Below are positions 9,011-17,989 of a stretch of DNA of 64,000 nt, in pieces. Below the pieces are notes generated by a model. The model made no database searches. It was not told the origin of the DNA and saw only the letters and a program-made list of their open reading frames with translations. The stretch is from Hyphomicrobium denitrificans ATCC 51888 (GTDB lineage: Bacteria; Pseudomonadota; Alphaproteobacteria; Rhizobiales; Hyphomicrobiaceae): positions 1,116,001-1,180,000 of the forward strand of contig NC_014313.1 of the NCBI RefSeq assembly GCF_000143145.1, in the 5' to 3' direction. The first letter of the stretch is position 1, and each line of letters starts with the position of its first letter. Both the position numbers and the translations under genes were made by a program.

Positions 9011-9385
9011 GTTGGTACGCGTTTCGAGGTCCCAGTAGCTTGGCGCGCCGTAGTTGGTGTGCAACCGCTGCTCGAAATCGCGACTGCGCAAAGACGTTGG
9101 ATCGAGATCGGGCGAGGATTTCAACTGCTCCTCGGTGACGCCTGTCACGTAGCCGTTGAGTTCCTGATCCCACTTCAGCGACGTCCAGGGAATAACGTAG
9201 CTGCTCTTGCCGAGTCCGAGGAAGCCGCCGAAGCTCAAGACGGCATAACGTACTTTGCCCGATACCGTGTCGACGATCAAATCGTCGACTTCGCCGATCG
9301 ACTCGCGCGAAGCGCCATAAACGGATGTTCCCGGCACCTTGCTGGTCTCGAGCATTGTCATTTCAGGGTTCATTACTGTCTCCAT
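9008..9385 (-). CDS. PRC-barrel domain protein (cytoplasmic)
   Basis: 125 residues with a PRC-barrel fold: KVPGTSVYGASRESIGEVDD, then SGKVRYAVLSFGGFLGLGKSSYVIPW. No signal peptide, unlike the related gene at 9457. PRC-barrels bind partner proteins or act in RNA or photosynthetic-complex metabolism; the stand-alone form here is of unknown role and is often stress-linked. The C-terminal end (YGAPSYWDLETRTN) is conserved-looking. Two PRC-barrel genes in a row on the same strand suggest related function. Confidence 0.8.
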   Translation of the reverse strand: METVMNPEMTMLETSKVPGTSVYGASRESIGEVDDLIVDTVSGKVRYAVLSFGGFLGLGKSSYVIPWTSLKWDQELNGYVTGVTEEQLKSSPDLDPTSLRSRDFEQRLHTNYGAPSYWDLETRTN

Positions 9386-9456
9386 CTATGTTCGTTTGAG
9401 ACTGCTGTCTGTGCGCGGATACGAAATCCGCGCACAGACGTTCGAGATGCCATCAA

Positions 9457-9909
9457 TCAGGTATTGGTCTTGCTCCACGACGGCGCGCTCTTCAAAGCGT
9501 CTTTGGTCGTGTCGAGCGTGATGACGCTGTTGCCGTTGGTGTCGCGGCCGATCTTCAGCGACTTGAACTGCACGGCGACCTGATGCTCGCCCATACCGAG
9601 GAATCCGCCGACGCCAATCACGGCAGCCGCGGCGGAGCCATCGCTCGCGAGAATAATCTCGTTGATGTCGCCGATGGATTCGCCGGCTTTATTCTGCACC
9701 TTCGAACCGATCAGCTTGCTCGTGCGCCATTCGCCCTGCTGCGTGGAATACCATTGCGGAGCCATCGCATCGCCCGTTGCTCTTACCGACGGTGTCGTGG
9801 TCGTAGTTGCAGACGGCGCGGTCGAAGGAGCGGGTGTCGTTGTTTGCGCGTATGCGACCGTCGCGAAAGCCGGAATGGCAGCTGCTGTCAAAAGAGCTTT
9901 GAAGTTCAT
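9457..9909 (-). CDS. exported PRC-barrel domain protein
   Basis: 150 residues. A signal peptide (MNFKALLTAAAIPAFATVAYAQ) is followed by a Thr/Ala/Pro-rich linker and a PRC-barrel (SKLIGSKVQNKAGESIGDIN, AAVIGVGGFLGMGEHQVAV). The start at 9909 is set by AGGAGG 8 nt upstream on the minus strand; a longer frame from 9954 lacks this. Likely periplasmic; role unknown. It shares the FGGFLGLG-like core with the cytoplasmic paralogue just downstream. Confidence 0.85.
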   Translation of the reverse strand: MNFKALLTAAAIPAFATVAYAQTTTPAPSTAPSATTTTTPSVRATGDAMAPQWYSTQQGEWRTSKLIGSKVQNKAGESIGDINEIILASDGSAAAAVIGVGGFLGMGEHQVAVQFKSLKIGRDTNGNSVITLDTTKDALKSAPSWSKTNT

Positions 9910-10130
9910 TAGATCAACCTCCTTGTGCGAAGGACTGAGCCTCTGGCCGAACACCGCATTCGTCCGATCGCGCAGCCTTTATGGTGTGCGATCCAACGTC
10001 TTGCTGATCCGGCGGTTCCTCAAAAAGCGCAGGAACTGTGCAGCGCGCGGACAGTTCATCAATGACTTCCGTATGCTTTCACGCGCCTCTCGGCGCGCAC
10101 GCTGATGTTTGTTCAAGAGGACTTCCTTCG

Positions 10131-11117
10131 ATGGCTTCAAAACCAAAACAAGCGAAAGAAACTGCCGAAGAGGGGCGGCGCGTGCAGGCCGGTGTGGATG
10201 TCGTCGACGAGAAGTCATCGTCGTCGAAATCGGAGAGCGCGAAAGCGCCGATGCAGGCAGGCGTGAGGGAATATCCTTCGAAGTTTCCCGCGCAGCATCA
10301 GAGGAAATCCGGAAGCGAGGAACTGCTCGAGCCGAAGCCTATGTTCGAAGCACCGGGTTACAAGGGTTCGCAGAAGCTCAAAAATATGGTCGCGCTGATT
10401 ACGGGCGGCGACTCCGGGATTGGACGCGCCGTTGCCGTGCTTTTCGCGCGGGAAGGCGCCGACGTTGGCATCTGCTTCCTGGAAGAGAAGGACGATGCGG
10501 CGGTCACGAAGGCTGCGGTCGAGAAGGAAGGCGCGCGCTGCATCTTGATCCAGGGCGACGTTTCGAATTCGGATTTCTGCAAGGCGGCGGTCGAGAAAAC
10601 CGTCGCGGACTTCGGCAAGCTCGATGTGCTCGTCAATAACGCTGCTTTTCAGGAACACACGTCCGACATCATGGATCTCACCGACGAGCATTTCGATCGC
10701 ACGCTGAAGACCAATCTCTACGGCTATTTCTACATGGCGCGCGCCGCTATCCCGCACATCAAGCCGGGCGGATCGATCGTGATGACCGGCTCTGTCACGG
10801 GTATCGAAGGCAGCAAGGAACTGCTCGACTATTCGATGACCAAGGGCGGCATCCATGCGTTTACGCGGTCGCTGTCGTCGCAACTCATCGACAAAGGTAT
10901 CCGGGTCAATGCCGTGGCGCCGGGACCTGTCTGGACGCCGCTCAATCCAGCGGACCGGCCAGCGGAAGATGTCGCGAAATTTGGCACGACCTCGGCCATG
11001 CATCGAGCGGCTCAGCCCGAGGAAATCGCGCCCGCCTTCGTGTTCATGGCCGCGCCCTGTTGTTCGAGTTACATCACGGGCGAGATCCTGCCGGTGATCG
11101 GCGGGTATGGCGCGTAA
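10131..11117 (+). CDS. SDR-family oxidoreductase
   Basis: 328 residues. Rossmann NAD(P)-binding motif TGGDSGIGRAVAV, NNAAFQ, the catalytic Ser region (MTGSVTGIEG) and YSMTK supplying the YxxxK pair. The ~90-residue charged N-terminal extension with FPAQHQ and PMFEAPGYKGS places it with the YghA/YdaD-type glucose/general-stress SDRs. ATG 10131 is preferred because GAGGA precedes it. Substrate unknown; the subgroup is often stress-induced. Confidence 0.88.
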   Translation: MASKPKQAKETAEEGRRVQAGVDVVDEKSSSSKSESAKAPMQAGVREYPSKFPAQHQRKSGSEELLEPKPMFEAPGYKGSQKLKNMVALITGGDSGIGRAVAVLFAREGADVGICFLEEKDDAAVTKAAVEKEGARCILIQGDVSNSDFCKAAVEKTVADFGKLDVLVNNAAFQEHTSDIMDLTDEHFDRTLKTNLYGYFYMARAAIPHIKPGGSIVMTGSVTGIEGSKELLDYSMTKGGIHAFTRSLSSQLIDKGIRVNAVAPGPVWTPLNPADRPAEDVAKFGTTSAMHRAAQPEEIAPAFVFMAAPCCSSYITGEILPVIGGYGA

Positions 11118-11127
11118 GGTCGGACGC

Positions 11128-11158
11128 AAAAAAAGCGCCGACCTGTCAGACCGGCGCT
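11128..11158 (-). terminator. intrinsic terminator, minus strand
   Basis: Read on the minus strand, AGCGCCG pairs with CGGCGCT and is followed by a run of seven T. It sits between the SDR stop and the minus-strand ORF ending at 11194, and is the best evidence that this ORF is transcribed. Confidence 0.75.
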
Positions 11159-11193
11159 CGAAATTCTATTGGACTATCGTCACCGTGGAAAAT

Positions 11194-11610
11194 TCAACGG
11201 TTGGCACTTCGCAGCGATCTCAGCGTCCGCGCCCGATAACGGAAGCGCCGATCGAGAACATCCTGATGCAGACGGAGTTCGTCGGTCGCTTTGACATGCA
11301 ATCTTTTCGACAAACGGCGGAGACATCCGCGCTCGCACATCAAGCCGCGGGTTGGGCGGCCTTCTTCGGCGGCGTCATCCCATGCTTCGTAGAGCACAGT
11401 GCCGGCAGCTGCGACGCCGCCGTAGACGAGCGCCGACGCCGAATGGGTCGGACCGTGCGCATGTGAAATGAAGGCGAGAAGGGAAGAGCACGCGGAATGC
11501 GCTTCTCCCAGAAATTTCCGGACAGCGGCTGCACCGCTGAATATGGCGTCGAGGTGATTTCGGATATGCACAGTGCTTGCATTTCCGATTTGACGATCAA
11601 CGTAGGTCAT
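11194..11610 (-). CDS. hypothetical protein (138 aa)
   Basis: The ORF starts MTYVDRQIGNASTVHIRNHL and runs through SALVYGGVAAAGTVLYEAWD to a basic C terminus. I do not recognise it. It is supported by a well-formed minus-strand terminator 36 bp past its stop and by the lack of any other gene between the SDR and the tRNA. There is no good ribosome site, and an overlapping minus-strand ORF (11340-11600) exists in another frame. Treat as tentative. Confidence 0.4.
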   Translation of the reverse strand: MTYVDRQIGNASTVHIRNHLDAIFSGAAAVRKFLGEAHSACSSLLAFISHAHGPTHSASALVYGGVAAAGTVLYEAWDDAAEEGRPTRGLMCERGCLRRLSKRLHVKATDELRLHQDVLDRRFRYRARTLRSLRSANR

Positions 11611-11818
11611 CAGGTTCGCATTCCCTGAGTAGAAGTTTGCACACCAACTCCCCAAATGTTCCCAACTCTGTGCGGCGCGCCGAAGTTCCGATATCGGAGT
11701 TAAAAATTTTTCGTATTAACCAGGCGCCGATCCCTGACTGACATCTGGGCGCGTGTGGGGTGTCGACAACTCTGGTCCCAGCCGATAAGAAATCGCCTAG
11801 CGACTCGCGTCGCGCTGC

Positions 11819-11894
11819 GGTCCCGTAGTTCAATGGATAGAGCGTCGGAATTCGACTCCGAAGGTTGCAGGTTCGACCCCTGCCGGGATCGCCA
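11819..11894 (+). tRNA. tRNA-Arg (anticodon UCG)
   Basis: 76 nt with an encoded CCA. Acceptor GGTCCCG pairs with CGGGATC; D arm GTTC/GAGC; anticodon stem TCGGA/TCCGA with loop ATTCGAC giving anticodon TCG (reads CGA); T arm GCAGG-TTCGACC-CCTGC. All stems close, with one G-T pair in the acceptor. No integrase or duplicated 3' end was seen nearby. Confidence 0.95.
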
Positions 11895-12011
11895 ACTCGC
11901 CGATTCTCATGACACGGTCATAAAGGGTTAAGCAGCGGCGCCGTTTTTACGGCGCGGTTGTGGTCGTGACGCAAAAACGCCCTATATTGAACGAGCCAAT
12001 TTTCATCGTGA

Positions 12012-13847
12012 TTGAAGAGAGTGGGTTTCGTGGTGCGTCCGACCTTCAAAGCCATGTTTTGGCTCCTTTCAGTATTGTCCGTCTCACTTCCGGTAACCGC
12101 GTCGCGGAGCTTCGCGGACGATCGGAGCATGGCCCAGTCCGCCATTTGCGCGAGGACAGCGTTGGGGGCTCTCGACGGCTTCGATAGCGAGGATCGTCCC
12201 GCCGTTACCGCCTTCTATGCGGCGCGGGACTGCCGTCCCTTGTGGGTCGACGAGACCGGAACGACGCGCGCTGCGGACCTTGCCATCGCCGAAATGCGCC
12301 GCGCCGACGAATGGGGACTGAGGTCGGCCAATTTCCCCTTCGCGGCTCTCAGCCGGCCGAAAGCAGAAGGGCGTTGGACGAGCGACGAGACCGCCGACGC
12401 GGAGCTCGAGATCACGGCGTCGGTTCTCCGTTATGCGCATCAGGCGCAAGGCGGACGCATTCCGAACCCGGAAGTGCAACTGTCGTCCTACATCGATCGG
12501 CAACCCTCGCTTTCGAGCGCGCAGGACATCCTGGCAAAGATTTCGCAATCGCAGGAGCCCGACATTACGCTACGCGAATGGCAACCGTCGGCAGACCAGT
12601 TTCTGAAGTTGAAGGCTTTGCTCTCCGACTTGCGCAGCAAGCAGTCCGGCGAACCGCAGGATCTCCAGATCGCGCGCCGCGGATCGTCGTTGCAGTCCAA
12701 GTCGAAGAGTCCTGAAGTCGCGACACTGAAGAAGCGCTTCGGTGTTGCGTCGGCTCAAGGCGAAGAAACGGTGTTCGATGCCGCGCTCGTCGCGGCTGTG
12801 AAGACGTTCCAAGCTTCCGCAGGCTTGCGCGCGGATGGGTTTGTCGGTCCGGCGACGCGCGCCGCGCTTGCGGGCGGCGGTCCCGAAAACAATGCCGACA
12901 GGATCGCGGCGGTCATCGCCAACATGGAAGAATGGCGCTGGATGCCACAAGAGCTCGGCGCGACGAACGTCTTCGTCAACATTCCTGCGTTCTCCATCCG
13001 CCTGACGAAAGACGGTGCACCGGTATTCGAAGATCGTGTCGTGGTCGGGACGGCCGACAAACAGACGCCGATCTTTTCGAAGAGCATGAAGACGATCGTG
13101 CTCCGGCCGGAATGGAATTTGCCGGACTCGATCAAATTGACCGCGCTGCTGTCGGGACGCTCAGTCGAACAGCAGGGCTACGTCGTCATGCGTAACGGGC
13201 GCACGATCGACAGCACGCGTGTCAACTGGGCCAAGGCCAACTTGCGCGAGTACACGATCTTCCAGCCCTCGGGCGACGACAACGCGCTCGGTCTCGTCAA
13301 GTTTCTGTTTCCGAACAAGCACGCGGTCTACCTGCACGATACGCCGTCGCGGCATCTCTTCAATGAGCGCGTGCGCCTCTACAGTCATGGCTGCGTGCGC
13401 GTGCGCAACCCGCAGGTCTTCGCTCAGGATCTGTTGGATATCGATCGCGGTGCGGCGGCCTTTGACGTCAAACGCCTCGTCCGCAAGGGTCCGAAGGACA
13501 ACAACGTGACCCTCGAGACGCCAATTCCGGTGCACGTCGGATACTTCACGGTGTGGGTCGGCGACGACGGCCAGCCGCAGTATTTCAAGGACTACTACGG
13601 TCACCAGAAGCGCATCACGCTTGCGCTGGCGGGCAAATGGAAACAGATCGACGTCGGTAAGGATCACCTCGCAGAGATCGACACGTCGATGTTGAAGCAG
13701 GTGCGGCTGCGTGGAGAAGGTCGCGTGAAAAAGGGTGGCGACAGTTTTGGCGCGCCGATGGGCGTCACCAACAGTTTCTCGAGCGCGGGTTACAAACGCT
13801 ACAACGATAGCGTCGGCGACATCATCCGTATGAAGCTCGGGTTCTGA
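12012..13847 (+). CDS. murein L,D-transpeptidase (YcbB/LdtD-like) with peptidoglycan-binding domain
   Basis: 611 residues. Signal/anchor segment near residues 15-35 (MFWLLSVLSVSLPVTAS), an N-terminal scaffold region, a peptidoglycan-binding repeat (VKTFQASAGLRADGFVGPAT), then a YkuD catalytic domain with VYLHDTPSRHLFNERVRLYS and the SHGCVRVRNP active site carrying the catalytic Cys. It makes 3-3 crosslinks in periplasmic murein. The TTG at 12012 gives the longest frame; a GTG at 12021 right after GAAGAGA is equally possible. It is the first gene after tRNA-Arg. Confidence 0.9.
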   Translation: MKRVGFVVRPTFKAMFWLLSVLSVSLPVTASRSFADDRSMAQSAICARTALGALDGFDSEDRPAVTAFYAARDCRPLWVDETGTTRAADLAIAEMRRADEWGLRSANFPFAALSRPKAEGRWTSDETADAELEITASVLRYAHQAQGGRIPNPEVQLSSYIDRQPSLSSAQDILAKISQSQEPDITLREWQPSADQFLKLKALLSDLRSKQSGEPQDLQIARRGSSLQSKSKSPEVATLKKRFGVASAQGEETVFDAALVAAVKTFQASAGLRADGFVGPATRAALAGGGPENNADRIAAVIANMEEWRWMPQELGATNVFVNIPAFSIRLTKDGAPVFEDRVVVGTADKQTPIFSKSMKTIVLRPEWNLPDSIKLTALLSGRSVEQQGYVVMRNGRTIDSTRVNWAKANLREYTIFQPSGDDNALGLVKFLFPNKHAVYLHDTPSRHLFNERVRLYSHGCVRVRNPQVFAQDLLDIDRGAAAFDVKRLVRKGPKDNNVTLETPIPVHVGYFTVWVGDDGQPQYFKDYYGHQKRITLALAGKWKQIDVGKDHLAEIDTSMLKQVRLRGEGRVKKGGDSFGAPMGVTNSFSSAGYKRYNDSVGDIIRMKLGF

Positions 13848-13859
13848 TCAGAGCCCGGG

Positions 13860-15044
13860 TTACGCGGTTTTGAGCCGCTCGAACCCGGCGTCGAGATCGC
13901 GCAGCAAATCTTCGACGGCTTCGAGGCCGATGTGGAAGCGCAGCGCAGGGCCGGGTCCAATCCACTTCGTCGCCGTGCGGTAGCTCGTCGGGTCGAACGG
14001 GATGACGAGGCTTTCGTAGCCGCCCCACGAGTAGCCCATTCCGAACAGTTTCAATCCATCGAGAAATGCCGCCAGCGCGGTTTCGGAAACGGGCTTCAGA
14101 ACGGCGCCGAACAATCCGCTCGCGCCGGTGTAGTCGCGCTTCCAGAGCGCATGTCCGGGATCGCTCGGCAAAGCCGGATAGAGAACACGATCGACCTCGG
14201 GGCGCGCGGCCAGCCATTCGGCAACGGCGAGCGCCGATTTCTGGTGTTGTTGGAGACGGACGGAGAGCGTCCGAAGCCCGCGCAGGCCGAGGTAGGTTTC
14301 TTCCGAGCCCGGGCAGGTTCCGAGAGCTTCCTTGGCGTGATCGAGCAAGCGCGCCGCGCGGGCGTTGCCGGTTACCGCTCCGAGCATCGCGTCGGCATGA
14401 CCGACGGTGTACTTCGTCGCCGCTTGGATCGAGACATCGGCTCCGAGCGCCAGCGGTTTGCAGAAGAGCGGCGTCGCCCAGGTGTTGTCGGCCAGCACCC
14501 AGATGTCGCGTGCGTGCGCCGCGTTCGCGATGGCTGGAATGTCCTGCATTTCGAACGTCTGCGATCCCGGACTCTCGACGAGCACGAGACGCGTATTCGG
14601 GCGGAAGAGTTTCACGATGTCCGCGCCGAGGTGCGGATCATAATATGTCGTCTCGACGCCGAGCCGCTTGAGCATGCGGTCCGCGAACGCGCGTCCGGGC
14701 TGATAAGCGCTGTCGGTGATAAGGATATGATCGCCGGCAGTCACGAATGCGAGCAGAGCCGTCGATACCGCGCCGAGTCCCGATGACGTCAGGATCGTTG
14801 CCGCGCCGCCTTCGAGATCGGTGATTGCGTCTTCCAACGCGCGCGTCGTCGGCGTCGCACGGCGGCCGTAGGTGTAGGGCTGCTTTCGCGAGTTGATGGC
14901 GTCGAGCGTTTTGTAGAGAACCGTTGAACCGCGATAAACCGGCGGGTTGACGAAGCCATGCTGTTCAAAGGGTTCGCGACCGAGGTGAACGACCTTTGTT
15001 TCCGGACGCGTCGCAGGCTTTGAATGATCGTCTTTATCCGTCAT
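13860..15044 (-). CDS. metC: cystathionine beta-lyase
   Basis: 394 residues, PLP-dependent Cys/Met metabolism family. YGRRATPTTRALEDAI and SSGLGAVSTALLAF form the cofactor phosphate region, LADNTWATPLFCKPL follows, and SIQAATKYTVGHADAMLG carries the Schiff-base lysine. It converts cystathionine to homocysteine in methionine synthesis. ATG 15044 gives MTDKDDHSKPATRPETK and has GAAGAA upstream; an upstream in-frame extension to 15257 overlaps the divergent gene and is not credible. It is divergent from the amino-acid-binding protein gene at 15245. Confidence 0.92.
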   Translation of the reverse strand: MTDKDDHSKPATRPETKVVHLGREPFEQHGFVNPPVYRGSTVLYKTLDAINSRKQPYTYGRRATPTTRALEDAITDLEGGAATILTSSGLGAVSTALLAFVTAGDHILITDSAYQPGRAFADRMLKRLGVETTYYDPHLGADIVKLFRPNTRLVLVESPGSQTFEMQDIPAIANAAHARDIWVLADNTWATPLFCKPLALGADVSIQAATKYTVGHADAMLGAVTGNARAARLLDHAKEALGTCPGSEETYLGLRGLRTLSVRLQQHQKSALAVAEWLAARPEVDRVLYPALPSDPGHALWKRDYTGASGLFGAVLKPVSETALAAFLDGLKLFGMGYSWGGYESLVIPFDPTSYRTATKWIGPGPALRFHIGLEAVEDLLRDLDAGFERLKTA

Positions 15045-15244
15045 TTCTTCGCGTCTCCGGCCGTAGGATCGGACCTCGTGGCGCAAGTTTCGTGCGCGGT
15101 CAAGGCCTTGACCGCTAAGCTCTGGCGCGGGATGTGTGTGGCCCCTGCGATCGAGACGATTAACGGACCATGACGGGCGATCGTGTTCCTCGCCGGGCAA
15201 CAAAGCAATCGAATGCCCGGTAAAGGGTTCGCTGGAAAGTGCAT

Positions 15245-16279
15245 ATGAAAATTGCAATGAGGTGTGCGGCGCTGATCCTGGCCATCGGATCGATGGTTGG
15301 TGGATTTTGCGGCCCGGCCTGGAGCGAAGCCAGCCTCATCGACACCATTCGCAAGCGCGGGCACGTCGTCTGCGGCGTCAGCGAACGCGCTCCCGGTTTC
15401 AGCGAAATCAGTGGCAGTGGGACCTGGAAAGGTTTTGATGTTGAATTCTGTTCAGCGCTCGCTGCCGCAGTTTTAGGCAACAAGGACTCCGTCAAGTTTC
15501 TGAGCTTGATGCCCAGCGACAAATTCAACGCGCTCCGGGACAATGAAATCGACGTGCTGATGGGGGCGACGTCGTGGACGCTTACGCGCGATACCGAGCT
15601 CGGCGCGCGCTTCGTGGCGGCCCTCTACTACGATGGGCAAGGTTTCATCGTGCCGCGCAACCACTCGATTTCGAGCGTGCTCGAACTTTCCGGAGCATCG
15701 ATCTGCGTACTGCCGGGATCGACGGATGCCAGCGCGGTCGCGGATTATTTCGGTGCCAGGAGAATGCGCTACCAGCTGATCACATCGGATCGTTGGGATG
15801 AGCTGGTCAAGACGTACTCCAGCGGCGGATGCACGGTTCTTACCGGCGATCTTTCATTGCTCGCTTACGAGCGCAGCCGGCTGGCCAACGGCGCCGATCA
15901 AATGCTGCTTCCGGAATATATCAGCAAGGAGCCGCTGGGACCGGCCGTGAAAGTCGGACGCGATTCCTGGTTTGCGGTCGTGCGCTGGACGTACATGGCG
16001 CTCGTTGCCGCCGAGGAACTCGGCATCAACAGCAGCAACGTCGAGATGATGAAAGTTTCGCCATCGCACGACGTTCGCCGATTCCTGGGTCTCGAGGCGG
16101 ACATCGGCGCGCCGCTCGGGCTGGCGCGCGATTGGGCCTATCAGGTCGTCCGGCAGGTCGGCAATTACGCTGAAATTTTCGATCGCACGCTCGGGCAGGG
16201 ATCGGCGCTGAAGCTCGATCGCGGGTTGAACAACCTTTGGACTAAGGGCGGGCTGATGTATTCGGTGCCGATGCGCTAA
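15245..16279 (+). CDS. general L-amino-acid ABC transporter substrate-binding protein (AapJ/BztA-like), orphan
   Basis: 344 residues. Signal peptide (MKIAMRCAALILAIGSMVGG) then a type-2 periplasmic binding fold: TIRKRGHVVCGVSERAPGFS, GFDVEFCSALAAAVLG, LMGATSWTLTRDTELGARF. This matches AapJ/BztA of Rhizobium and Rhodobacter. AapJ genes normally sit with permease and ATPase genes (aapQMP), but none follows here, so it may serve a transporter encoded elsewhere or act as a sensor. ATG 15245 is chosen over an in-frame GTG at 15239. Confidence 0.88.
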   Translation: MKIAMRCAALILAIGSMVGGFCGPAWSEASLIDTIRKRGHVVCGVSERAPGFSEISGSGTWKGFDVEFCSALAAAVLGNKDSVKFLSLMPSDKFNALRDNEIDVLMGATSWTLTRDTELGARFVAALYYDGQGFIVPRNHSISSVLELSGASICVLPGSTDASAVADYFGARRMRYQLITSDRWDELVKTYSSGGCTVLTGDLSLLAYERSRLANGADQMLLPEYISKEPLGPAVKVGRDSWFAVVRWTYMALVAAEELGINSSNVEMMKVSPSHDVRRFLGLEADIGAPLGLARDWAYQVVRQVGNYAEIFDRTLGQGSALKLDRGLNNLWTKGGLMYSVPMR

Positions 16280-16332
16280 CAGGCGAACGGCTTGGTCACG
16301 GGAATTCCGGTTCACGTTGAAAGAGCAGTGTA

Positions 16333-16866
16333 GTGACCATCCAGAGGATATTCGAGACGCTGCCGGGCGAAGTGATTTTTGCGATTCCGTTAGCCGTCCT
16401 GCTGACGCTGGTGCTTCTGTTATTGCGGCGCATAGCGATCAAACGGGCTAAGGGGCGTCGCGATACGGTCGCGCACGCCTATGCGATGCCGGTCGACGAC
16501 GCAGGCGCGATTGCAACTCGGATCGAGGCAGCGAAGGCGGGGAACAACAACGTGGCGGTCGCAGATCTCTACCTTGCTCAGGCGCTTGCCTATCAGAAGC
16601 TCGGTGATGAGAAAGCACGCATGACGGCGCTGACGGCTGCTGCGGGATATGCCGCGCTTCATGGTCCTGAGTCGACGCATGCCATCGCACGGATGCATCT
16701 GGCGGATGCCGCGCGCAGCACCGGCGACATGACGAGCGCCTGCGAGCACTGGCATCTGGCGCGCGAGGCTTTTCACGCCAGCGGCCATTCGGAAGAGCAT
16801 GCCCGCGTCGAAAAGCTGATGCGCGAAAACGGCTGCCCGACAGACTGGGTGCTTACGGAGTTTTGA
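16333..16866 (+). CDS. membrane-anchored helical-repeat (TPR-like) protein
   Basis: 177 residues. One N-terminal transmembrane segment (VIFAIPLAVLLTLVLLLL), a basic stop-transfer stretch (RRIAIKRAKGRR), then helical repeats (VAVADLYLAQALAYQKLG, IARMHLADAARSTGDMTSAC) that look like degenerate TPRs. GTG start at 16333. Its 3' end overlaps the convergent gene at 16853 by 14 bp. Function unknown. Confidence 0.65.
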   Translation: MTIQRIFETLPGEVIFAIPLAVLLTLVLLLLRRIAIKRAKGRRDTVAHAYAMPVDDAGAIATRIEAAKAGNNNVAVADLYLAQALAYQKLGDEKARMTALTAAAGYAALHGPESTHAIARMHLADAARSTGDMTSACEHWHLAREAFHASGHSEEHARVEKLMRENGCPTDWVLTEF

Positions 16867-17989
16867 AATCGAACGACGGCTTGCCGATGCCGTCGAGGCT
16901 GTCGCCGGTTGTCGGAGCGATATCGGTCGCACCGGCCGAGCGGGCGCCAAGGGCCGACGCCGCCATCAGCACTTCGACGTTTTTCACTTCACCGTCCGCG
17001 ATCTCGAAACGGTTCTTGTAGAGATGGCCGCCCGATGACGCCGTGACGATGTATTTGCCGGGCGCCAGCACGTGCGTCGGCAGAGCGCCGACGCTTTCTT
17101 TCACCATTTCGCCGTCGTCGGTCTGGATCGTCCAGCGCGTGTCGGGCACGGCTTCGCCGCCGGAACGCGTGACGAGCTTGAATGTCGCCTTGCCGCCGGT
17201 GTGCGTGACGCTCGCTTCGGTCAGCTTGCCCGCTTCGACGGTCACGTCGGCTTCGATTTTCGCGTTGGCGTCGCCGTACTGCGATACGATGCGGTAGATG
17301 CCGGAATTGAGCCGTATGATGAGATTGGGCTTGGCGCCGCTGATGACGACGGAGCGGCTGTCGAACTGGTCGTGATCGTCGGCATAAATTGAATACGTCA
17401 CGGCTCCGGGAGCCGCAGGCGCGCCCGCGACGGTCGCGCCGAGGCGCAGTCCGCCTGCGTTCAGAACGAAGGCTTCATACGGTGGGCCGCCGGTTTTAAC
17501 GGCGATCTTGCGCGTCAGGTTCGCCCGGCCGAAGGCGGCATTGACGGTGTAGTCTCCGGGTTGAAGCTTCACGAGCGGCGTCGCCTCATGCGATTCCAGC
17601 ACGAGCTTCGCTTTGCCGGTCGGGCCGGTACTTTGAAAAATTCTCCAGACGAGGCCTTCATCGATCTGCTGTCCGTCGCCGGTGAGCAGCGCGACGAGCC
17701 TGAGCGACGGCAATCCGGTTTTTCCTTCGCGTTCGATGACCGTCGTGTTGGGTGATTTCGGCGCCGATTTGTGCGGCGGGATATGCAGATTGAGCGGACC
17801 GCTCGGCGGTCCGTCGGGGATGGGATCGAGTGCGAGCGCCGGCTGCGGAACCGAGAGCAGGACCGTCGCGGCGAGCGCCAGGATTGCCAATCGCGTTCGG
17901 GCTGCCGCACGCATCAGCATGCTCGATCGTGATGCCGTTTTACGGGCACCGTCACTGCGGAGGTTCGATTGTTTCGAAGCCTGCATCAT
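16853..17989 (-). CDS. secreted protein with repeated beta-sandwich units, partner of the VWA gene
   Basis: 378 residues. Basic N terminus and signal peptide (LAILALAATVLLSVPQPALA), then repeated modules built around LQPGDYTVNAAFG, LNSGIYRIVSQYGDA and LAPGKYIVTASSGG, typical of carboxypeptidase-regulatory/PEGA-like beta-sandwiches. The start codon overlaps the stop of the VWA gene by 4 bp, so the two are translationally coupled and share the same repeat type. Probably exported and part of one complex. No enzyme motif seen. Confidence 0.7.
   Translation of the reverse strand: MMQASKQSNLRSDGARKTASRSSMLMRAAARTRLAILALAATVLLSVPQPALALDPIPDGPPSGPLNLHIPPHKSAPKSPNTTVIEREGKTGLPSLRLVALLTGDGQQIDEGLVWRIFQSTGPTGKAKLVLESHEATPLVKLQPGDYTVNAAFGRANLTRKIAVKTGGPPYEAFVLNAGGLRLGATVAGAPAAPGAVTYSIYADDHDQFDSRSVVISGAKPNLIIRLNSGIYRIVSQYGDANAKIEADVTVEAGKLTEASVTHTGGKATFKLVTRSGGEAVPDTRWTIQTDDGEMVKESVGALPTHVLAPGKYIVTASSGGHLYKNRFEIADGEVKNVEVLMAASALGARSAGATDIAPTTGDSLDGIGKPSFDFKTP

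Noticed and set aside
11819..11894. tRNA-Arg as an integration (att) site for a genomic island
   Set aside because: No integrase, no repeated tRNA 3' end and no change in gene content next to it.
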